Shown in pieces: positions 1 through 11,784 of a DNA stretch of 64,000 bases. Position 1 is the first letter of the stretch. The number at the start of each line of letters is the position of its first letter. The notes under the pieces are model-generated. The model saw only the letters and a list, made by a program, of their open reading frames with translations, had not been told where the DNA came from and made no database searches. Source of the DNA: Ochotona curzoniae (taxonomy: Eukaryota > Chordata > Mammalia > Lagomorpha > Ochotonidae); contig NW_024464918.1 of NCBI RefSeq assembly GCF_017591425.1, forward strand, positions 30,486,001 to 30,550,000, in the 5' to 3' direction. The position numbers and the translations under genes were made by a program.

Positions 1-811
1 CTAGCAAGTCCAGCCACACAGTGGAGAAGGGTTTTGCCTTTCAGTTTCTTTCTCTGCCAGATGAGTAATTTCAGAACAACCACTGAGTGCTGAACGATCA
101 GACATTCAAGGACCATAACTGGAGAGTCATTTTTTTTTTTCCACAACACCCTCGGGTAACCGTTCACTGTCTCTGGCAGACAAAATTATTTTCCAGCCAG
201 CTCCTGGAGGACCATCTATAAACAAATTAGAAATTTCAAAAGGTTTGTTTTCTGCCTTCTGGCGGCCAGTAGGGGCTGTTCCCTTTGTGTCCTTCATATG
301 AAAAAGTAATTTAACCAAGAAAAAAGGGAGAGAGCGCTGCATTTCAAAATGGATATGCATATACGCCCCCTTCCCCTCTCTCTGTCTTCCTCCTCTGTCC
401 AGCGTCTCCTTTGGCCAGTTTTCTGTCAAAACAACTTTTATTGTAGGCAGCTTGCAGTCCTGCAGGGCTCCGGGAGCTCGGGAGACAAGCTGTTCTCCCA
501 GAGCAATTCCATCAATAAGAAGAAAATGGGAAATGAGTCCTGATTTATGGCTGAGTCTTTACAACAAATAGCAGCACTCCAGCAAACGCCCACCCGGCTC
601 CGCAGAGAGGGAAGGGCAAAGCTGCATCCATTCCCTCCCAGCTCCGACTCTGAGCCCAGCAAGGGCAGCCGCCAGACACGGAGATCTGGCTAAGCATTTT
701 ACAGCAGCCTGTCAAATCAGGCATAAGGACATATTTCAACAGGAAGCAAAACCAATCAAGTCAGCCTCATGCTAACTCAGGACAGGAGTAAAGCTTAATG
801 CCTGTCACTAC

Positions 812-812
<1 letters not shown>
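1..812. other. No gene or repeat recognised
   Basis: Unique-looking sequence. Short frames on both strands match no protein family I know and lack exon-like organisation. No SINE, LINE or LTR is recognised. It ends at the poly-A tract. Confidence 0.5.

Positions 813-843
<31 letters not shown>
813..843. repeat. Poly-A tract, 31 bp
   Basis: An uninterrupted run of 31 A. No SINE or LINE body is recognisable upstream, so it is either a bare homopolymer or the tail of a retroelement too decayed to see. It is likely length-polymorphic. Confidence 0.95.
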
Positions 844-845
<2 letters not shown>

Positions 846-2200
846 CTTCCTTGCCTATTTGCCCCAGCTGCCTGAAGGCAGCAGGTCCCCATGAAAGCAC
901 TGTACCCCTATGGGTGACAAGGAAACTGGGATGAAAAGTACAGGGAGGTGCTGCCTACAGGACCAGCAGGCTGGGGTCACTGCTCCCCGTTTTCTGTGGC
1001 TCAACGTCAGCGCATGGAGGATGAGATGTTTTCCTGAGTTTTGGCAGGAGGAGTCCATTTTCTCATTATTATCTTCGTTTTCATTCTCTGGGATTGATTT
1101 GGGGCTTGGCTGGCAGTCAAGAGCGGAGGAACAGGAGGTCCACAAATACAGCTATTTCTAGCATGCTGTTACTCTACTAATCATGGCTTAAGTGGCATGC
1201 CAAATCTCAACTTGGCTTTCTAGGCCCTAGTTGGAGGTTTGCATGTTAGGATGAAGAGGTCTTAAAAGTCGGCCTAGTATGGTGCATTTCGTTTAAGGAA
1301 AGTCTTAGCTCAAGAAAACCAATTTGAAGCTGTTGAGTGCATTCCAATAAGGGGGGGAAAAAGTGGGAAAGGTGGGGAAACCTTACAGCTTTAACTTGCT
1401 TCTCTATGTCTCTCTTTTCAACCCTACATATTACACACTTTTCTTTTCTTAGTCTATGTCTTCAGAGTCTCTGGATCCTTCAGCTAGATTCTCAGCAACC
1501 ATTTTAGTCTTGGATCCGTGGAAAGAAGGGAAAAGATGGTTTGGTAGGTTAAAGATCGGAGCAGTCATGCTTAGCTCGGATGCACGTGCGAGTCTTTGTC
1601 ACTGGCAGCAGAGGAAGAGGCAAGCTCGAGAAAGAAGTGGAGACAGAGGAAAGGAGCATGGCACAGCAGCTCGGCTAAGGCTCAGCTACAACCTGAACCG
1701 CCTGATGAAGCAACACTGTCAGAACAGCCGCAGTCAGCTCCACAGCAACAGGAACGGGAGAAGGACTCCCACTGGCCTCCCAGCACACATCCTTCACCCA
1801 GAGTCCTGAGGGCAGGTCTGGGAGCCAGTTACAAAAGTCAGCCTGTTTTAAACCCACTTACTCTAAAAAAAGTAACATGCCCAGGAGGTGGATTCTTTAG
1901 TCTGTTTTCCATGAATGGAACCAAGCCATGCCTTTCTGCACATGCTAAGGAAAAGCTCAACCTTGGCGGCATGGGTCAGTTTTCATCGACAGCATTTATA
2001 GTCGTGGGCTAAGATGACTGACCCGGGTTCAAATGACTAATCGAGAACAGACAAATAGCCTCCCTTCCCCCAGCTCCATAAGGGAACGCAGTACTCCGTG
2101 GCAGACAAGATTTAATAAGCCTCAGCACATGCAATCGAAGGAAGATGAGGCATGAGTCACCGGGGAGTCCAGGTAGTGTATTCAGTACCATGCAGCAGTT
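844..2200. other. No gene or repeat recognised
   Basis: Unique-looking sequence with overlapping short frames of up to 138 codons around 1456-2012 in two plus-strand phases. These two frames overlap, lack splice context and resemble no family I know, so they are treated as chance frames. Confidence 0.45.
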
Positions 2201-2204
2201 TTAC

Positions 2205-2620
2205 AAATTGTTTATTTCCTTCACCAGATGGACCGTTTTAAATTTCCCCTCTGTGTACCTTGGTCCTAATGGAAACCCCACGTGAATTGCTTCAGTGCCT
2301 GTACAGCCCTTTCTGGGACGCGAGCCAGGCGCGGTGCGTGCAGGGTTAACGCCAGCCTTGAGCGGTGCTCTGCCCTGAGTAAGGTTATTAAACAGGAACA
2401 TTTGACTCATAATTTGTTCTCCTCATGTTAAGTAGATTGCAGTAACTCAGCTGCCCAGGATCTGTTTATCAATGCTCTGCGGCTTTCAGCAGCAAATATT
2501 TTATAACCACTAAGTAGATGTTCAGACCACTCATCAAATGAAAATCTCCTGCACTCAGAGCTAGTGTTATCATCACAAGCCCACCGAGTGGAGAATGCGG
2601 GAGAGGCAGGGACCCTGTCC
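2205..2620. promoter_or_regulatory. Possible conserved non-coding element
   Basis: A repeat-free block with many AT-core motifs of the type bound by homeodomain and forkhead factors (TAAT, ATTA and TGTTTAT-like words), next to a short CpG-containing patch at about 2318-2350. Base composition and lack of repeats resemble conserved mammalian enhancers. Nothing here proves conservation, and the limits are approximate. Confidence 0.2.
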
Positions 2621-4001
2621 CAGGAGCTATCAGCCTTGGCCAGACCCTCGGCCTGGGGAACGCTCTGCCACTAAACGACCTGCGTAGGAGCTGGCCCACC
2701 CTTGCAAGATGCTGTCACAGCTCACGGATTCCTCACTGGCTTATCCTGTCCTAATACGCTGTCATTGCATTGAATTTTATTGTCTGCTTTATATGTATAC
2801 CAGGCGACATTCTTATACGCAGGCTAACTCAAGAAGGGAAAGGCAGGCAGACAGGTCCTGCTACAGTCTGTACTGCGTGGATGCCATGTCCTCAGAACTC
2901 CACTGATAAATGTTAGAGAAGGAAAGTATTGCTGTCACAGATATCCTTCTTCTGGAATAATCTTGCTTCAGTTCATGAATTGCAATGCTTCTGGCATTTC
3001 CCATCTAACATACAGAGTATTATCCCCAAAATCAAGGTACACAAAAGTTGAACTGCAGGATACTGGCGAGTTGTCAAACTGCTTGTAATGGTGCCAGAAC
3101 CTAAGCATGTAATAGATGATAAGGCTAAAACACTGCAAGAATACATGGCTGGCATTTATCTTTTCTACTCTTAATGGAAATTCCCAAAAGCTTAAAAAAA
3201 AACCTGCTTGTGTTTCAACTTTAAGAATGAAGTCCTTCTACTCCTTAGCTATGTAAACAATGGAGTTTCCCATGTTGATTTAATTTCTTTAAGCTGGGAC
3301 ACTGTGGCGTGCAGCTGAGGAGCATAGAACAGTCCTTGCGGGAGGAGGAGCAGCAAGCAGCAGGCTCAGCTCACGCCACACAGCCACCCAGAGAGTGGCT
3401 GCTGAACGACAGTCCCTAGGGTTGCCATCTAGGTAACACAGACACTGCTGCAAGGAGTGGGGACCAGACTTGGCTAAAGAAAGAGAGAGATGCAAGGCAG
3501 ACAAAAGCACAGAGAACGACTGCCCACAAAGTCACCTCTCCTTGCCCGCTTTGTTCCCCAGGGGTTCCAGCAGCTCCGTAAGTCTGTGCGCTCAGCCCGG
3601 CACAAAGCCAGTGCTGAGACTCTCAGGGAGACAAGGATGCCCAGAGAGAATCGGGCAACAGCGTGATGGGAGGAAGCACCACCGGGAAGAGCTGAACGCC
3701 ACGGGATCCACAGGAAGTACGACAAACTCAAGATTAAGGTCTCTGAAGTCCAAAGCATTTGCAAATTCTGTTCTAACCCATATGTGGAAAGTAGCAAGAT
3801 TACAATAACACAATAGGGCACACATGGCAATATGCTGCAGTCCAAACAAAAGAAAAGCAAGAGATGGTCACCCATCACCCTAAGGGCACATGGGGTGGAA
3901 AAACTAATAGTTTATAAAAATCCATCAGGATAGGACACAAAGAAATCTAAATGGACTGAACTGCAGTGAGGGGAGGGAACTTTTACAAGAGAGAAGGACT
4001 G
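2621..4001. other. No gene or repeat recognised
   Basis: Unique-looking sequence. Minus-strand frames around 3289-3878 reach 134 codons but overlap one another in several phases and match nothing known. Confidence 0.45.
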
Positions 4002-4318
4002 AAGCTGGCACAGTGGCTCAACAGGTTAATCTCCTACCTGCAGGTGCTGACATCCCATATGGGTGCTGGTTCATGTCCAGCTGCCCCTTGCTTAGGACCT
4101 GGGAAAGCAGTAGAAGATGGCTCAAAACCTTGGGAACCTGCACCCACATGGGAGACCCATACAAAGCTCCTGGCTCCTGGCACCAGGCTTTGGATTGGCT
4201 CAGCTCTGGCCATTGCAGCCATCTGTGGAGTAAATCAGTGTGTGCAAGATCTTTTTCTGTATCTCCTTCTCTCTGCAAATCTGCCTTTCCAATTAAAAAA
4301 AAAGAATAAATCTTGAGA
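4002..4318 (+). mobile_element. Lagomorph CSINE, near full length
   Basis: The tRNA-derived head begins 'gctggcacagtggctcaac'. The body follows in consensus order ('catcccatatgggtgctgg', 'gggaaagcagtagaagatgg', 'cacatgggagaccc', 'ctcctggctcctgg') and ends in an A-rich tail containing 'aataaatctt'. CSINEs are non-coding elements moved by L1 machinery. Moderate divergence from the remembered consensus points to an old insertion. The frames inside are SINE-derived and not genes. Confidence 0.93.
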
Positions 4319-4324
4319 GAAAGA

Positions 4325-4610
4325 TAAAGACATTGGTTCATATCCCAGCTGCCCCACTTTAGATCCACCTGCCTGCTAATGGCTTGCGAAAGCAACAGAG
4401 CACGGCCCATTGCCTTGGAACCCTGCAACCAGGTGGGAAACCTGAAAGAAGTCCCTGGCTCCTAGCTTTGGATCAGCTCAGCTCTGGCCATGGAAGCCAT
4501 CTGGGGAGTGAACCAGTGGATGGAAGGACTCTCTACTCTCTCATTCTGTCTACCTGTCTCTGTAGCTCTTTCAATTAAAAATAAATTAATCTCTTTAAAA
4601 AAAAACACTA
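4325..4610 (+). mobile_element. CSINE, 5'-truncated
   Basis: It begins inside the body at the B-box-like 'ttggttcatatcccagctg' and runs through 'cagctctggccatggaagc' and 'gggagtgaaccagtggatgg' to an A-rich tail. It lies directly behind the copy ending near 4318, head to tail. It either inserted into that copy's A-rich tail or was truncated on insertion there. Confidence 0.9.
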
Positions 4611-4958
4611 CATGATTGCTTTACACAGGTCATCGATTTTACTATATATTAATGATTGGCTAATAATAAAATTATTGCATTGTATATAGAGAGATAAACA
4701 TGTATATAATATACTCCTAGATATATAACTCTTTGAAGAAGAATTTATTCTATTTTAAGGCTCACAGGTGGTTCCTGGAAGCAGATGACAGTCTAGTAAT
4801 CTGTACAATTACTAAATTAATCACCTGAAGACAAATTTAGCACAGAGTTTCAAAGTTAACATTAAAGACAAAATGTAACACTAAAATAAAAGCAGCTCAC
4901 TGTAGAGAAGGCAGAAATGAAGACTAGACTCAAGAACAAATGGGTTAGGTATAAAATA
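4611..4958 (+). other. AT-rich sequence, perhaps old L1
   Basis: Strongly AT-rich, non-coding. The part from about 4860, with wording like 'gaacaaatgggttaggtat', resembles the region just upstream of the recognised L1 ORF2 fragment and may belong to the same decayed element. The remainder shows nothing recognisable. Confidence 0.35.
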
Positions 4959-4959
4959 A

Positions 4960-5115
4960 ACATGAGAGACTTAAATGCAAATATATCAACAATTGACTTT
5001 AATGTGAATGAACTAGACATTTACATTAAAATTTTATTAAACTGGATTTAAACAGCAAGACTCAACTTTTTGCTACTTATAAAAAACATATTCATGTTGA
5101 AAGTAAAGGGATGAA
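4960..5115 (+). mobile_element. Ancient L1 (L1M-like) ORF2 fragment
   Basis: It resembles the start of mammalian L1 ORF2: 'ttaatgtgaatgaactaga', then a decayed middle, then 'gactcaactttttgctac' and 'ttgaaagtaaagggatgaa' in the expected order and spacing. This part of ORF2 encodes the N-terminal endonuclease region. The fragment has no usable reading frame and is a fossil. Confidence 0.72.
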
Positions 5116-6270
5116 AACAGGCCTAGAGACGGTCTCTGGAGAAGGTCGCCGCCAGTCCCTGCCTTGCTCAGACTCAAGGACACACTCAGTCCACTCCCCT
5201 TGACCTTGGGCTGGCTGCACCGACTTACTAATGAACAGACTAGAACAGACATGGCATTCTGGGGCCTCTGAGGCTACTGTATCAAAAACCTTGCCATGTG
5301 TGCCTGTGTTCCTAGCATGTTTGCTTTTGGGCTCTCCCCTCTGAGAACAAATCAAGCGCACACAGGGAAAGGCCCAGACCCTCGTCTGAGGAAGCAGAGG
5401 TGCTAGGAATTCTAGGACAAGATCCTCTAGCAGGAGCAGAGACAGCCAGAAGAGGAGAGCTGCAACATACTGTAAGTCTGATTTCTCGTAACACTCTGAA
5501 TTTAACCATGAAATTTATAGTTACTTGGGGACGAAGAAGACAGGGGCATGGCTTGAAGACCAGCCTGAAGACAGAGAACTCTCAGGATAGCCCTTCACAA
5601 GGTCACTCCCACAAAACCATTCTCCTATGCACGTTTTCTTGGGACCACCAGGGAGAAATTGTGTTAACCTATTTGCTCCCCGGAAAACATTAAGATGAGT
5701 TTGGATACAGTAATCATTACGAAAACTTCAGGGCTCTTCTCTACCCAAGGCTGAAAACTCACCATTGACCCTCACCCTAAACGATACTTAGACATATTCT
5801 AAAATCTACGAGACACTCAGCAGTTAGATTAAGTCATAACATTACCTATTCATCAACATATGCATAAAGATACTCTCAGTGTTGACACTGCAGAAATAAC
5901 TCACATTGTAACATAAATGGCCCTTCCTCATTATTGAATTAAAATTCACAGACATTACACTTAAGGTATATGGAAATTCAAATCAAATCATATTGTCCAT
6001 ATGACTCAAAGTGATTGAAAGTCACAGTTCATGGGCATTATAGCAAAAGGTCAAGTTTTTTCTTCTGGCTGTTGAGTCACTGCTCCTAGTCTGAAATTCT
6101 TTTTTCATAATGTTTACTTATTTATCTATCTTATATGATGCTCACCACCCACCCTTCCCGATTTAGTTCCTAATGTTTCAATCAAATTGTGATTTCCTTG
6201 ACAGCCTTAGCATAGATTATTTCTCACAGGAATGGATCAAGTTCCTTTGAACATTAAGGACATGATATAA
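5116..6270. other. No gene or repeat recognised
   Basis: Unique-looking, AT-rich from about 5700. No recognised gene. The frames near 5092-5693 are short and unmatched. Confidence 0.45.
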
Positions 6271-6271
6271 A

Positions 6272-6638
6272 GGACAGCCATAGGGGAGTAGCAGCTAAGC
6301 CACGACATGGGACATTGCACATTACAGGGCCAGTTTGAGTCTCAGCTGTTCCACTTCCAGTCTAGCATTCTGCTATATATACCCCGGAAGGCAGCAGGTG
6401 GTGGTCTAACTCCTTGGGTCCCAGCCACACAGGTCAGACCCCAGGTGGGGTTTCAGGCTCTTATTTCAGCCTGGCCCAGACCTGGCTGTTGCAGACATTT
6501 AACCAGCAAATGGAACTCTCTCTTCATCTGTATCTGTCCATTTTGCTGCTTCTCCTTCTCCCTTTCTCTCTCACTCTCTCTCCCTCTCTCGCTCTATCTG
6601 CCACTCTGACTTTCAAATCAACAAATATAATCTTTACA
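6272..6638 (+). mobile_element. Divergent older-type CSINE
   Basis: The head is decayed ('ggggagtagcagctaagcc') but the middle and 3' parts are clear: 'gtttgagtctcagctgttcc', 'ttcagcctggcccagacctg', 'ctggctgttgcagacattt', then a CT-rich stretch (about 6560-6598) and 'tttcaaatcaacaaatata'. The 'cctggcccagacctggctgttg' wording fits an older CSINE subfamily than the 'cagctctggccattgcagcc' copies elsewhere. The CT-rich part is a normal internal CSINE feature that has expanded. Confidence 0.85.
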
Positions 6639-7236
6639 AAGGATTTAAATCTTCAATGCCTGTTCTGTATATCCACACCTTTTTCTAAGGTTCTGAACAC
6701 ATTAGGAATCATGAAACTATTGCAGCTCTCTCCATTATCACCAAGTTGAGTGTCACAGCAAGTAAAAGTATACTCTGAAAACCCAGAATTGCTAACAGCC
6801 AGAATAGCCCAATTTTAGTGCTGTTTGAAGGAGGGAGACTGGCTGGAAAACATGGTTCAGCATCACCACGTACAATCAGTTGATGCTTGTTGCTCAGAAT
6901 CCACAAGCTGGGAACTTCAAAACAATTGGGCAGAATCTCTCAGTGGCACATTCATGTTGGCACTGCATCTAGCATTTCTGTGGGTGATCCCTATAAACCT
7001 GTCGTTTCATTTCTTTCAGACAGCTGCCTTCTTACAGAGTTCAGAGATTTGAAATGAATCCAGCCAGCATGTAAGACTTAAGGTGCCCATCTTTTCCAGC
7101 CTTTGTCTCTCAAACTCCTAGAATACCACTCTTTAGTTATATAACCTCCACAGTATTCCATGGGAAAACGCTTCTTACTACCTTTGTCACTCATGTTAGA
7201 GGTGCTTAGGCAAGAAGTTCACCTTGTCAGCTCAAA
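6639..7236. other. No gene or repeat recognised
   Basis: Unique-looking sequence between a CSINE and an old L1 3' end. The first part may be L1-derived but too decayed to call. Confidence 0.4.
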
Positions 7237-7241
7237 AGCAC

Positions 7242-7665
7242 TACGACCTGGATATCCACTGGAAAAACAATGAAGTTGGACTCCCTTTCTCATACCATGT
7301 ACAAAAGCTAATTCAAAGCCCATCAACAGCCTCAGTGGAAGGGCCAAAGCTGTGTGCTAACTGAAAGAAGCCAAACCCAAAAGACAGTCTACTGTATGAT
7401 TCCATTTATGTGAAATGTCCAGAATGGGGAAATCTCTAAAGACAAAAATAGATTAGTAGTAGCTACAGAGCAAAAGCAGGGGAATGGGCAGGGAGTACTA
7501 ATTGGATGGGATACGTTTTAGAGATGGCAGAAATGCTCTAACACGAGACAGTGGGGATGGCAGCACAACCCTGGCAATAGATTAAAACTCACCCATTGTT
7601 ACATTATAACAGGATGAACATCATGGTGTGTGAATTCAATCTCAATTTATTAAAAAAAAAAAAAC
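7242..7665 (+). mobile_element. Ancient L1 (L1M) 3' end
   Basis: It begins with decayed ORF2 3' coding sequence ('cctggatatccactggaaa', 'aatgaagttggactccc', 'accatgtacaaaagcta'). It then jumps into typical L1M 3'-UTR text ('ctgtatgattccatttatg', 'gaaatgtccagaatgggg', 'gtgaattcaatctcaattt') and ends in a 13-A tail at about 7651-7663. An internal deletion joins the two parts. Non-functional. Confidence 0.85.
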
Positions 7666-8643
7666 ATACCCAACACATTCTTGCACCAAACTTTCTGCTC
7701 ATCCTTCAGAATTCTGCATTCCATGAGTCTAATAAAGACCAGTATCATTACCACTTCTTCAAGATAACATTCCCACCCCTGCCCCCAATGAGTAATTTAG
7801 TTTTGGGTTGTCTTAGCACCAGTCAAATCAGACTTTGCATAATCACTCTAATACTCAGTCGCTTAAAACAGCAACTATTTATTTAGCTCAAGTTGGCCAG
7901 ATGAGCTGGGTTCAGCTGGGCATTTTTTTTTCCTTTTAGTCTACGATGATTAAATGTGTCTATAGTCAACTTCTGGATCAACTGGCAGCTAGCTGGTCTA
8001 GGACAAACTAAGCTGGGACAGGTCACCTTTGTTCTGCGTGGTAAGGCAACCTACTCCTACGCTGAGAGTATCACCATGAGGGGCAACAGGGCTGAGCAAG
8101 AAAAAAGAGCTGCAGGAAGAGGCACATCATTACTTCCACCGTACACTATGTGCTGAAGCAGTTATAATGCCAGCCATGATGCCAGGGAAGGGATCTACAT
8201 TTCTTTACTTGCTAAGAGAAGCTACCATGCCATCTTATAAAGGGTGTAGATTCAGGAAAAGCAGAAGGTGGAGGTGGGGAGAGATGGGAGGTTCCAGGAG
8301 AGAAAACACTGAGAAGCAGCCTGATGGAGCAGAAGAGATTCACAGGAGGTTTAGAGTTCTTCCAGAAAGTGCTGGACAGATTACAGGACCACAGAAAACC
8401 ATTCCTGCAGGGGTCAGGTGACTAATCCACTAGGGAACGTAGTCAATTATGTCGGTATAGCCTGAGCTGAAGAATGCATGATCAGCTTCTTAGAACATGG
8501 CAGGCAACCAGCTTCAGGGGACAATAATAAACAGAGCCCAAATATTAATATAATAAGAACTTCACTGTTTATGTGGTCATATTTACATATTTACATGGTC
8601 CTAATAATACAGACACTGAATGCTAATTAGAAACCAAACAATG
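7666..8643. other. Unique sequence with a possible old LTR remnant
   Basis: Mostly unrecognised. About 7840-8010 ('gcttaaaacagcaactattt', 'gagctgggttcagctgggc') resembles the 3'-antisense half of ancient mammalian MaLR-type LTRs, where 'gcttaaaacaacaaacattt' is followed by a 'ggctcagctggg' motif. The match is too short to name a family. No gene is seen. Confidence 0.35.
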
Positions 8644-8644
8644 C

Positions 8645-8978
8645 AGGCCTGGCGTGGTACCTACTGGCTAAAATCCTTACCTTGCAAGTGCCAGGATCAC
8701 ATACGGGCACAAGTTCATACTGCAGCTGCTCCACTTCCCTTCCAGCTCCCTGCTTGTAGCCTGAGAAAGCAGTAGAGGATGGCCCAAGGCCTTGGGACTC
8801 TGCACCCTTGTGGGAGATCTGGAAGAAGCTCCTGGTACCTGGCTTTAGATCAGCTCAGCTCTGGCCACTGTGGCCACTTGGGGAGTGAACCAGCAGGTGG
8901 AAAATCTTTCTGCATCTCCTTCTCCCTGTAAATCTGACTTTCCAATAAAAATAAATCTTAACAACAACAACAAAAACC
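8645..8978 (+). mobile_element. CSINE, full length
   Basis: The head 'aggcctggcgtggtacctac' is followed by 'gccaggatcacatacgggc', 'ccagctccctgcttgtagcc', 'gcagtagaggatggcccaag' and 'ggagtgaaccagcaggtgg', then the tail 'aataaaaataaatcttaac' and a small AAC repeat. The 'ttaccttgcaagtgccagg' head wording matches the pika-like type and suggests a younger copy than its neighbours. Confidence 0.93.
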
Positions 8979-10790
8979 CCAAATATGGTGTTGGAACAGC
9001 AGTGTGAGAATAAAGCAGAGAAAGGGATCATTTTAGGATGAAGGAATAAAAATGAGTGGGAAATATGGAAACCCAAAGCCCAACAGAAAACCTAAAATTT
9101 CTCAAGCACTGGTTTCAGGAACTAAGACAAGTCTTGGATTTATTGAGAAAGTCTCCAAGTGCAAGTTAAAAGGCAAGGCCATGAAGCGAGGCAGAACTGG
9201 TCAGGCTTGGGTTGTTCTGTAACTTAGTTCAAAACTAAGTCTATTTGCAGAAATTGGGGCAACACAGTGCAAAGTTTAATCTAAAACATATGCTAATCAG
9301 ATTTGAGTAGATAAAGGGAATGTAGTTTTAAGATTTCTAGTTGCAAATTGGTGAATCTTTGTGGCTTCTCTTAAAAAGAACTTAAATAACTGCATGATGC
9401 CAATAAAGGAATGTGATACCTGGGAGTTTCCTGGGGGAGCTTTCCAAACTTTGCCTGTATTAACTTGAAATAAGGGTACTCATGGTTAGGTATTTTTAAG
9501 GCATTGCCTTTCAAGACACAAACATATCTGCCTCCTCCTTGAAGCTACATGCGATAACCTTGCCTTAAGCAAGACACGCTATCTTAAGGACAGCCTTAAC
9601 TTCATACTAAGAAACGGCAAGTAAAAATATATACAAAGTCTACAGTCCTAGGATGGGAAGGCAAGCACATTCCTGAATGATGAAATCATGTTTTCATCCT
9701 CTGGTTTTGGATCGAGGTATTTATTTTTAGCTTGGAGGCTTTCGAATTTTTATAAAATAAGATTGCCTATAAGTCTTCCTTGTCAGGAAAACAACTGTAA
9801 TTGACAGTGTTTAGGGATCTTGGCATCCTCGAAGCAATGCTCTATTTTTCTGTATTTCGAAAGCCACATACCAGGGTTTCTCCTGGAGGCCAATTAGGTT
9901 GATGTATTGGCTAGCAGGGATGGGAAACCTATCAGAGGAGGGACTGGCCAGAGCCGTGGTTCCCACGGGCACACTCACCAGGCACACCTGAGTCTCATTC
10001 TAGCCTTCACTGCGTAATGCCCTCATTTTAACCAGAGCTTGTGGGTAATAAACAAAATGTGTCTCAGTGGTAAAAGCCCTCTGTCCAGTTGAGTAGAGCA
10101 CATTTTCAGGGCCACTGGGAAGACAAGCATCTGTTTTGTGACTTCCAAGGCCAGTGTCAATGAATCAGATCCGTCTGCAAATCCTGGCCTCCAGGCCTCA
10201 TCTTTCACTGCAGAATTCTAGATGGCCACGGGTGGAGGGATCTGGGAGAGGACGTATTTTAACCGAACCCTTTAAACAGTGTTAAATTACAGAGTCTGTA
10301 AGTAAACGGAGTGACTGTCAATTTGAATATTAGAGACAAGTTTTTGCTTTTTTTCACTCAGTTGAACAGGCGTCCATCTGCTGTGTGCTTTGTGAAGCGC
10401 CCTGGGCTAGACAGCACAGGGTCTGCTAACATGATCAGGTTACAGACCCAGCTCGGAAGGTTTCCCACTTTAGTCATGGAATCACTATTTAACCAGGGTT
10501 TGCACACTCCTGGCCTGTGGGCACATGTGGGTCACAGCCCCGTTTTATGTGCCTGTTTTGTGGAGTTTCTAATTTGAATATTCTAAGCTGGTCATGCACT
10601 CATCAGCTTTTTTTCTGACATAAAATTGGCCACTTCATGCAATTATATTACCTATCAGACCCCTGAAGGAATTGAATTTGCAACAACTGATATAAATAAC
10701 CAAATTTATTGCATAAAGCAAATGAAATAAATTGAGGAAAACATTTTTGATCCAAAAGAAATTGATTTATGAGCCCTATAAGTTAATGCC
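8979..10790. other. Repeat-poor unique sequence
   Basis: No gene. The AT-rich part 9280-9900 has a conserved-element texture. A short piece at about 10490-10580 ('ggcctgtgggcacatgtggg') faintly recalls the terminal part of hAT-Charlie elements, but the match is not strong enough for a call. Confidence 0.35.
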
Positions 10791-10952
10791 TGTGATCTTC
10801 AGCAAGTGATGATACGTACTTCTTTGGGCTCTCGTTTTCCTACCCATAAACAGAGCTAAAAATAGCATCTCCTGATGTAGTGATGAGGATTAGACAAGAT
10901 AATATTTCTGATTAGCCTAAGATGTGTCACAGTGTCAAGGCTCTGGGTAATG
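10791..10952 (+). mobile_element. MIR SINE fragment
   Basis: It follows the central and 3' MIR text in order: 'tgtgatcttcagcaagtgat', a 'ctcgttttcctacccataaa' segment equivalent to 'cagtttcctcatctgtaaaa', then 'gtagtgatgaggattagaca'. MIRs are ancient tRNA-derived SINEs shared by all mammals. Confidence 0.75.
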
Positions 10953-11460
10953 TGACACCTGTCTTTCCTTTCTCTGCAGTATTTGCCTTTGGAAGGTCTG
11001 GAGAGGGATGTATTTATTCTGTCTGCTGTCAGGGCACACTTCAGAAAAATAAGCAGTCATTCTAAAGCCTGCAAAGGGTTTCAAGGGACAGGCTATGGGG
11101 CCTCTAAAGTTCAGAGGCTTCTATTGCTGGGAAGTGAGGTGTTGGGCCACCTGAGAGGGGTTTGTTCAGCTGGGACACAAGAGAGGCTCCAGTTAGACTA
11201 AGCAGTTAAGACAGTCAGTACTGCTCATCTGGTGCCCAGCTGCCCTAAAGCAGTACTGGCAAGAAAGAAATTCCCAGGTTCCTGGAATGGAAATCCAGAC
11301 ATTCATGGCAGACAATCATGAATAGCAACACTGGGACCCAGGGACTAATCCCAGAGCTCAGGCACACCGAGATATTTCTTTAGAACAAACTCAAAAGCCG
11401 CATCTCAAATGACCTCTCTTGGATTCAGTGACAGGGAGAACTATTTGTTTGTTTGGGCTT
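10953..11460. other. No gene or repeat recognised
   Basis: Unique-looking sequence. A 72-codon plus frame (10983-11201) matches nothing known and lacks splice signals that would make it an exon. Confidence 0.4.
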
Positions 11461-11784
11461 AAAAAAAAAAAAAAAGATTTATTCATTTGAAAGGCAAAGT
11501 TACAGAGAGACTGAGAGACAGAGATCTTCCATCTGCTGGTTCACTCTCCAAATGGCCCCAACAGCTGGGGCTGAGCCAGGCTGAAGTCAGCAGCCAGGAG
11601 CTCCATTTTGGTATCTTATGTGGGAATAGGGGCCCAAGATCATGGGCCATATTCCCCTGTTTTCTCAAGCACATCAGGAAGGAACTGGATTGAAATTGGA
11701 GCAGAAGGACTCAAACCAGTGCCCATAAGGAATGCTGGCATTGCGAGCAGTGGCTTAATCCATTATACCACATAACTAGGATCT
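11461..11784 (-). mobile_element. CSINE, full length, minus strand
   Basis: Read on plus, the tail complement 'aaaaaaaagatttattcatt' comes first. It is followed by 'gaaaggcaaagttacagag', 'agagatcttccatctgctgg', 'ttcactctccaaatggcc' and the head complement with 'ccagtgcccataaggaatg'. The order is the exact reverse of the plus-strand copies. Confidence 0.92.

Noticed and set aside
10490..10580. hAT-Charlie-like DNA transposon end
   Set aside because: Only about 20 bases resemble the family and the termini are not found.
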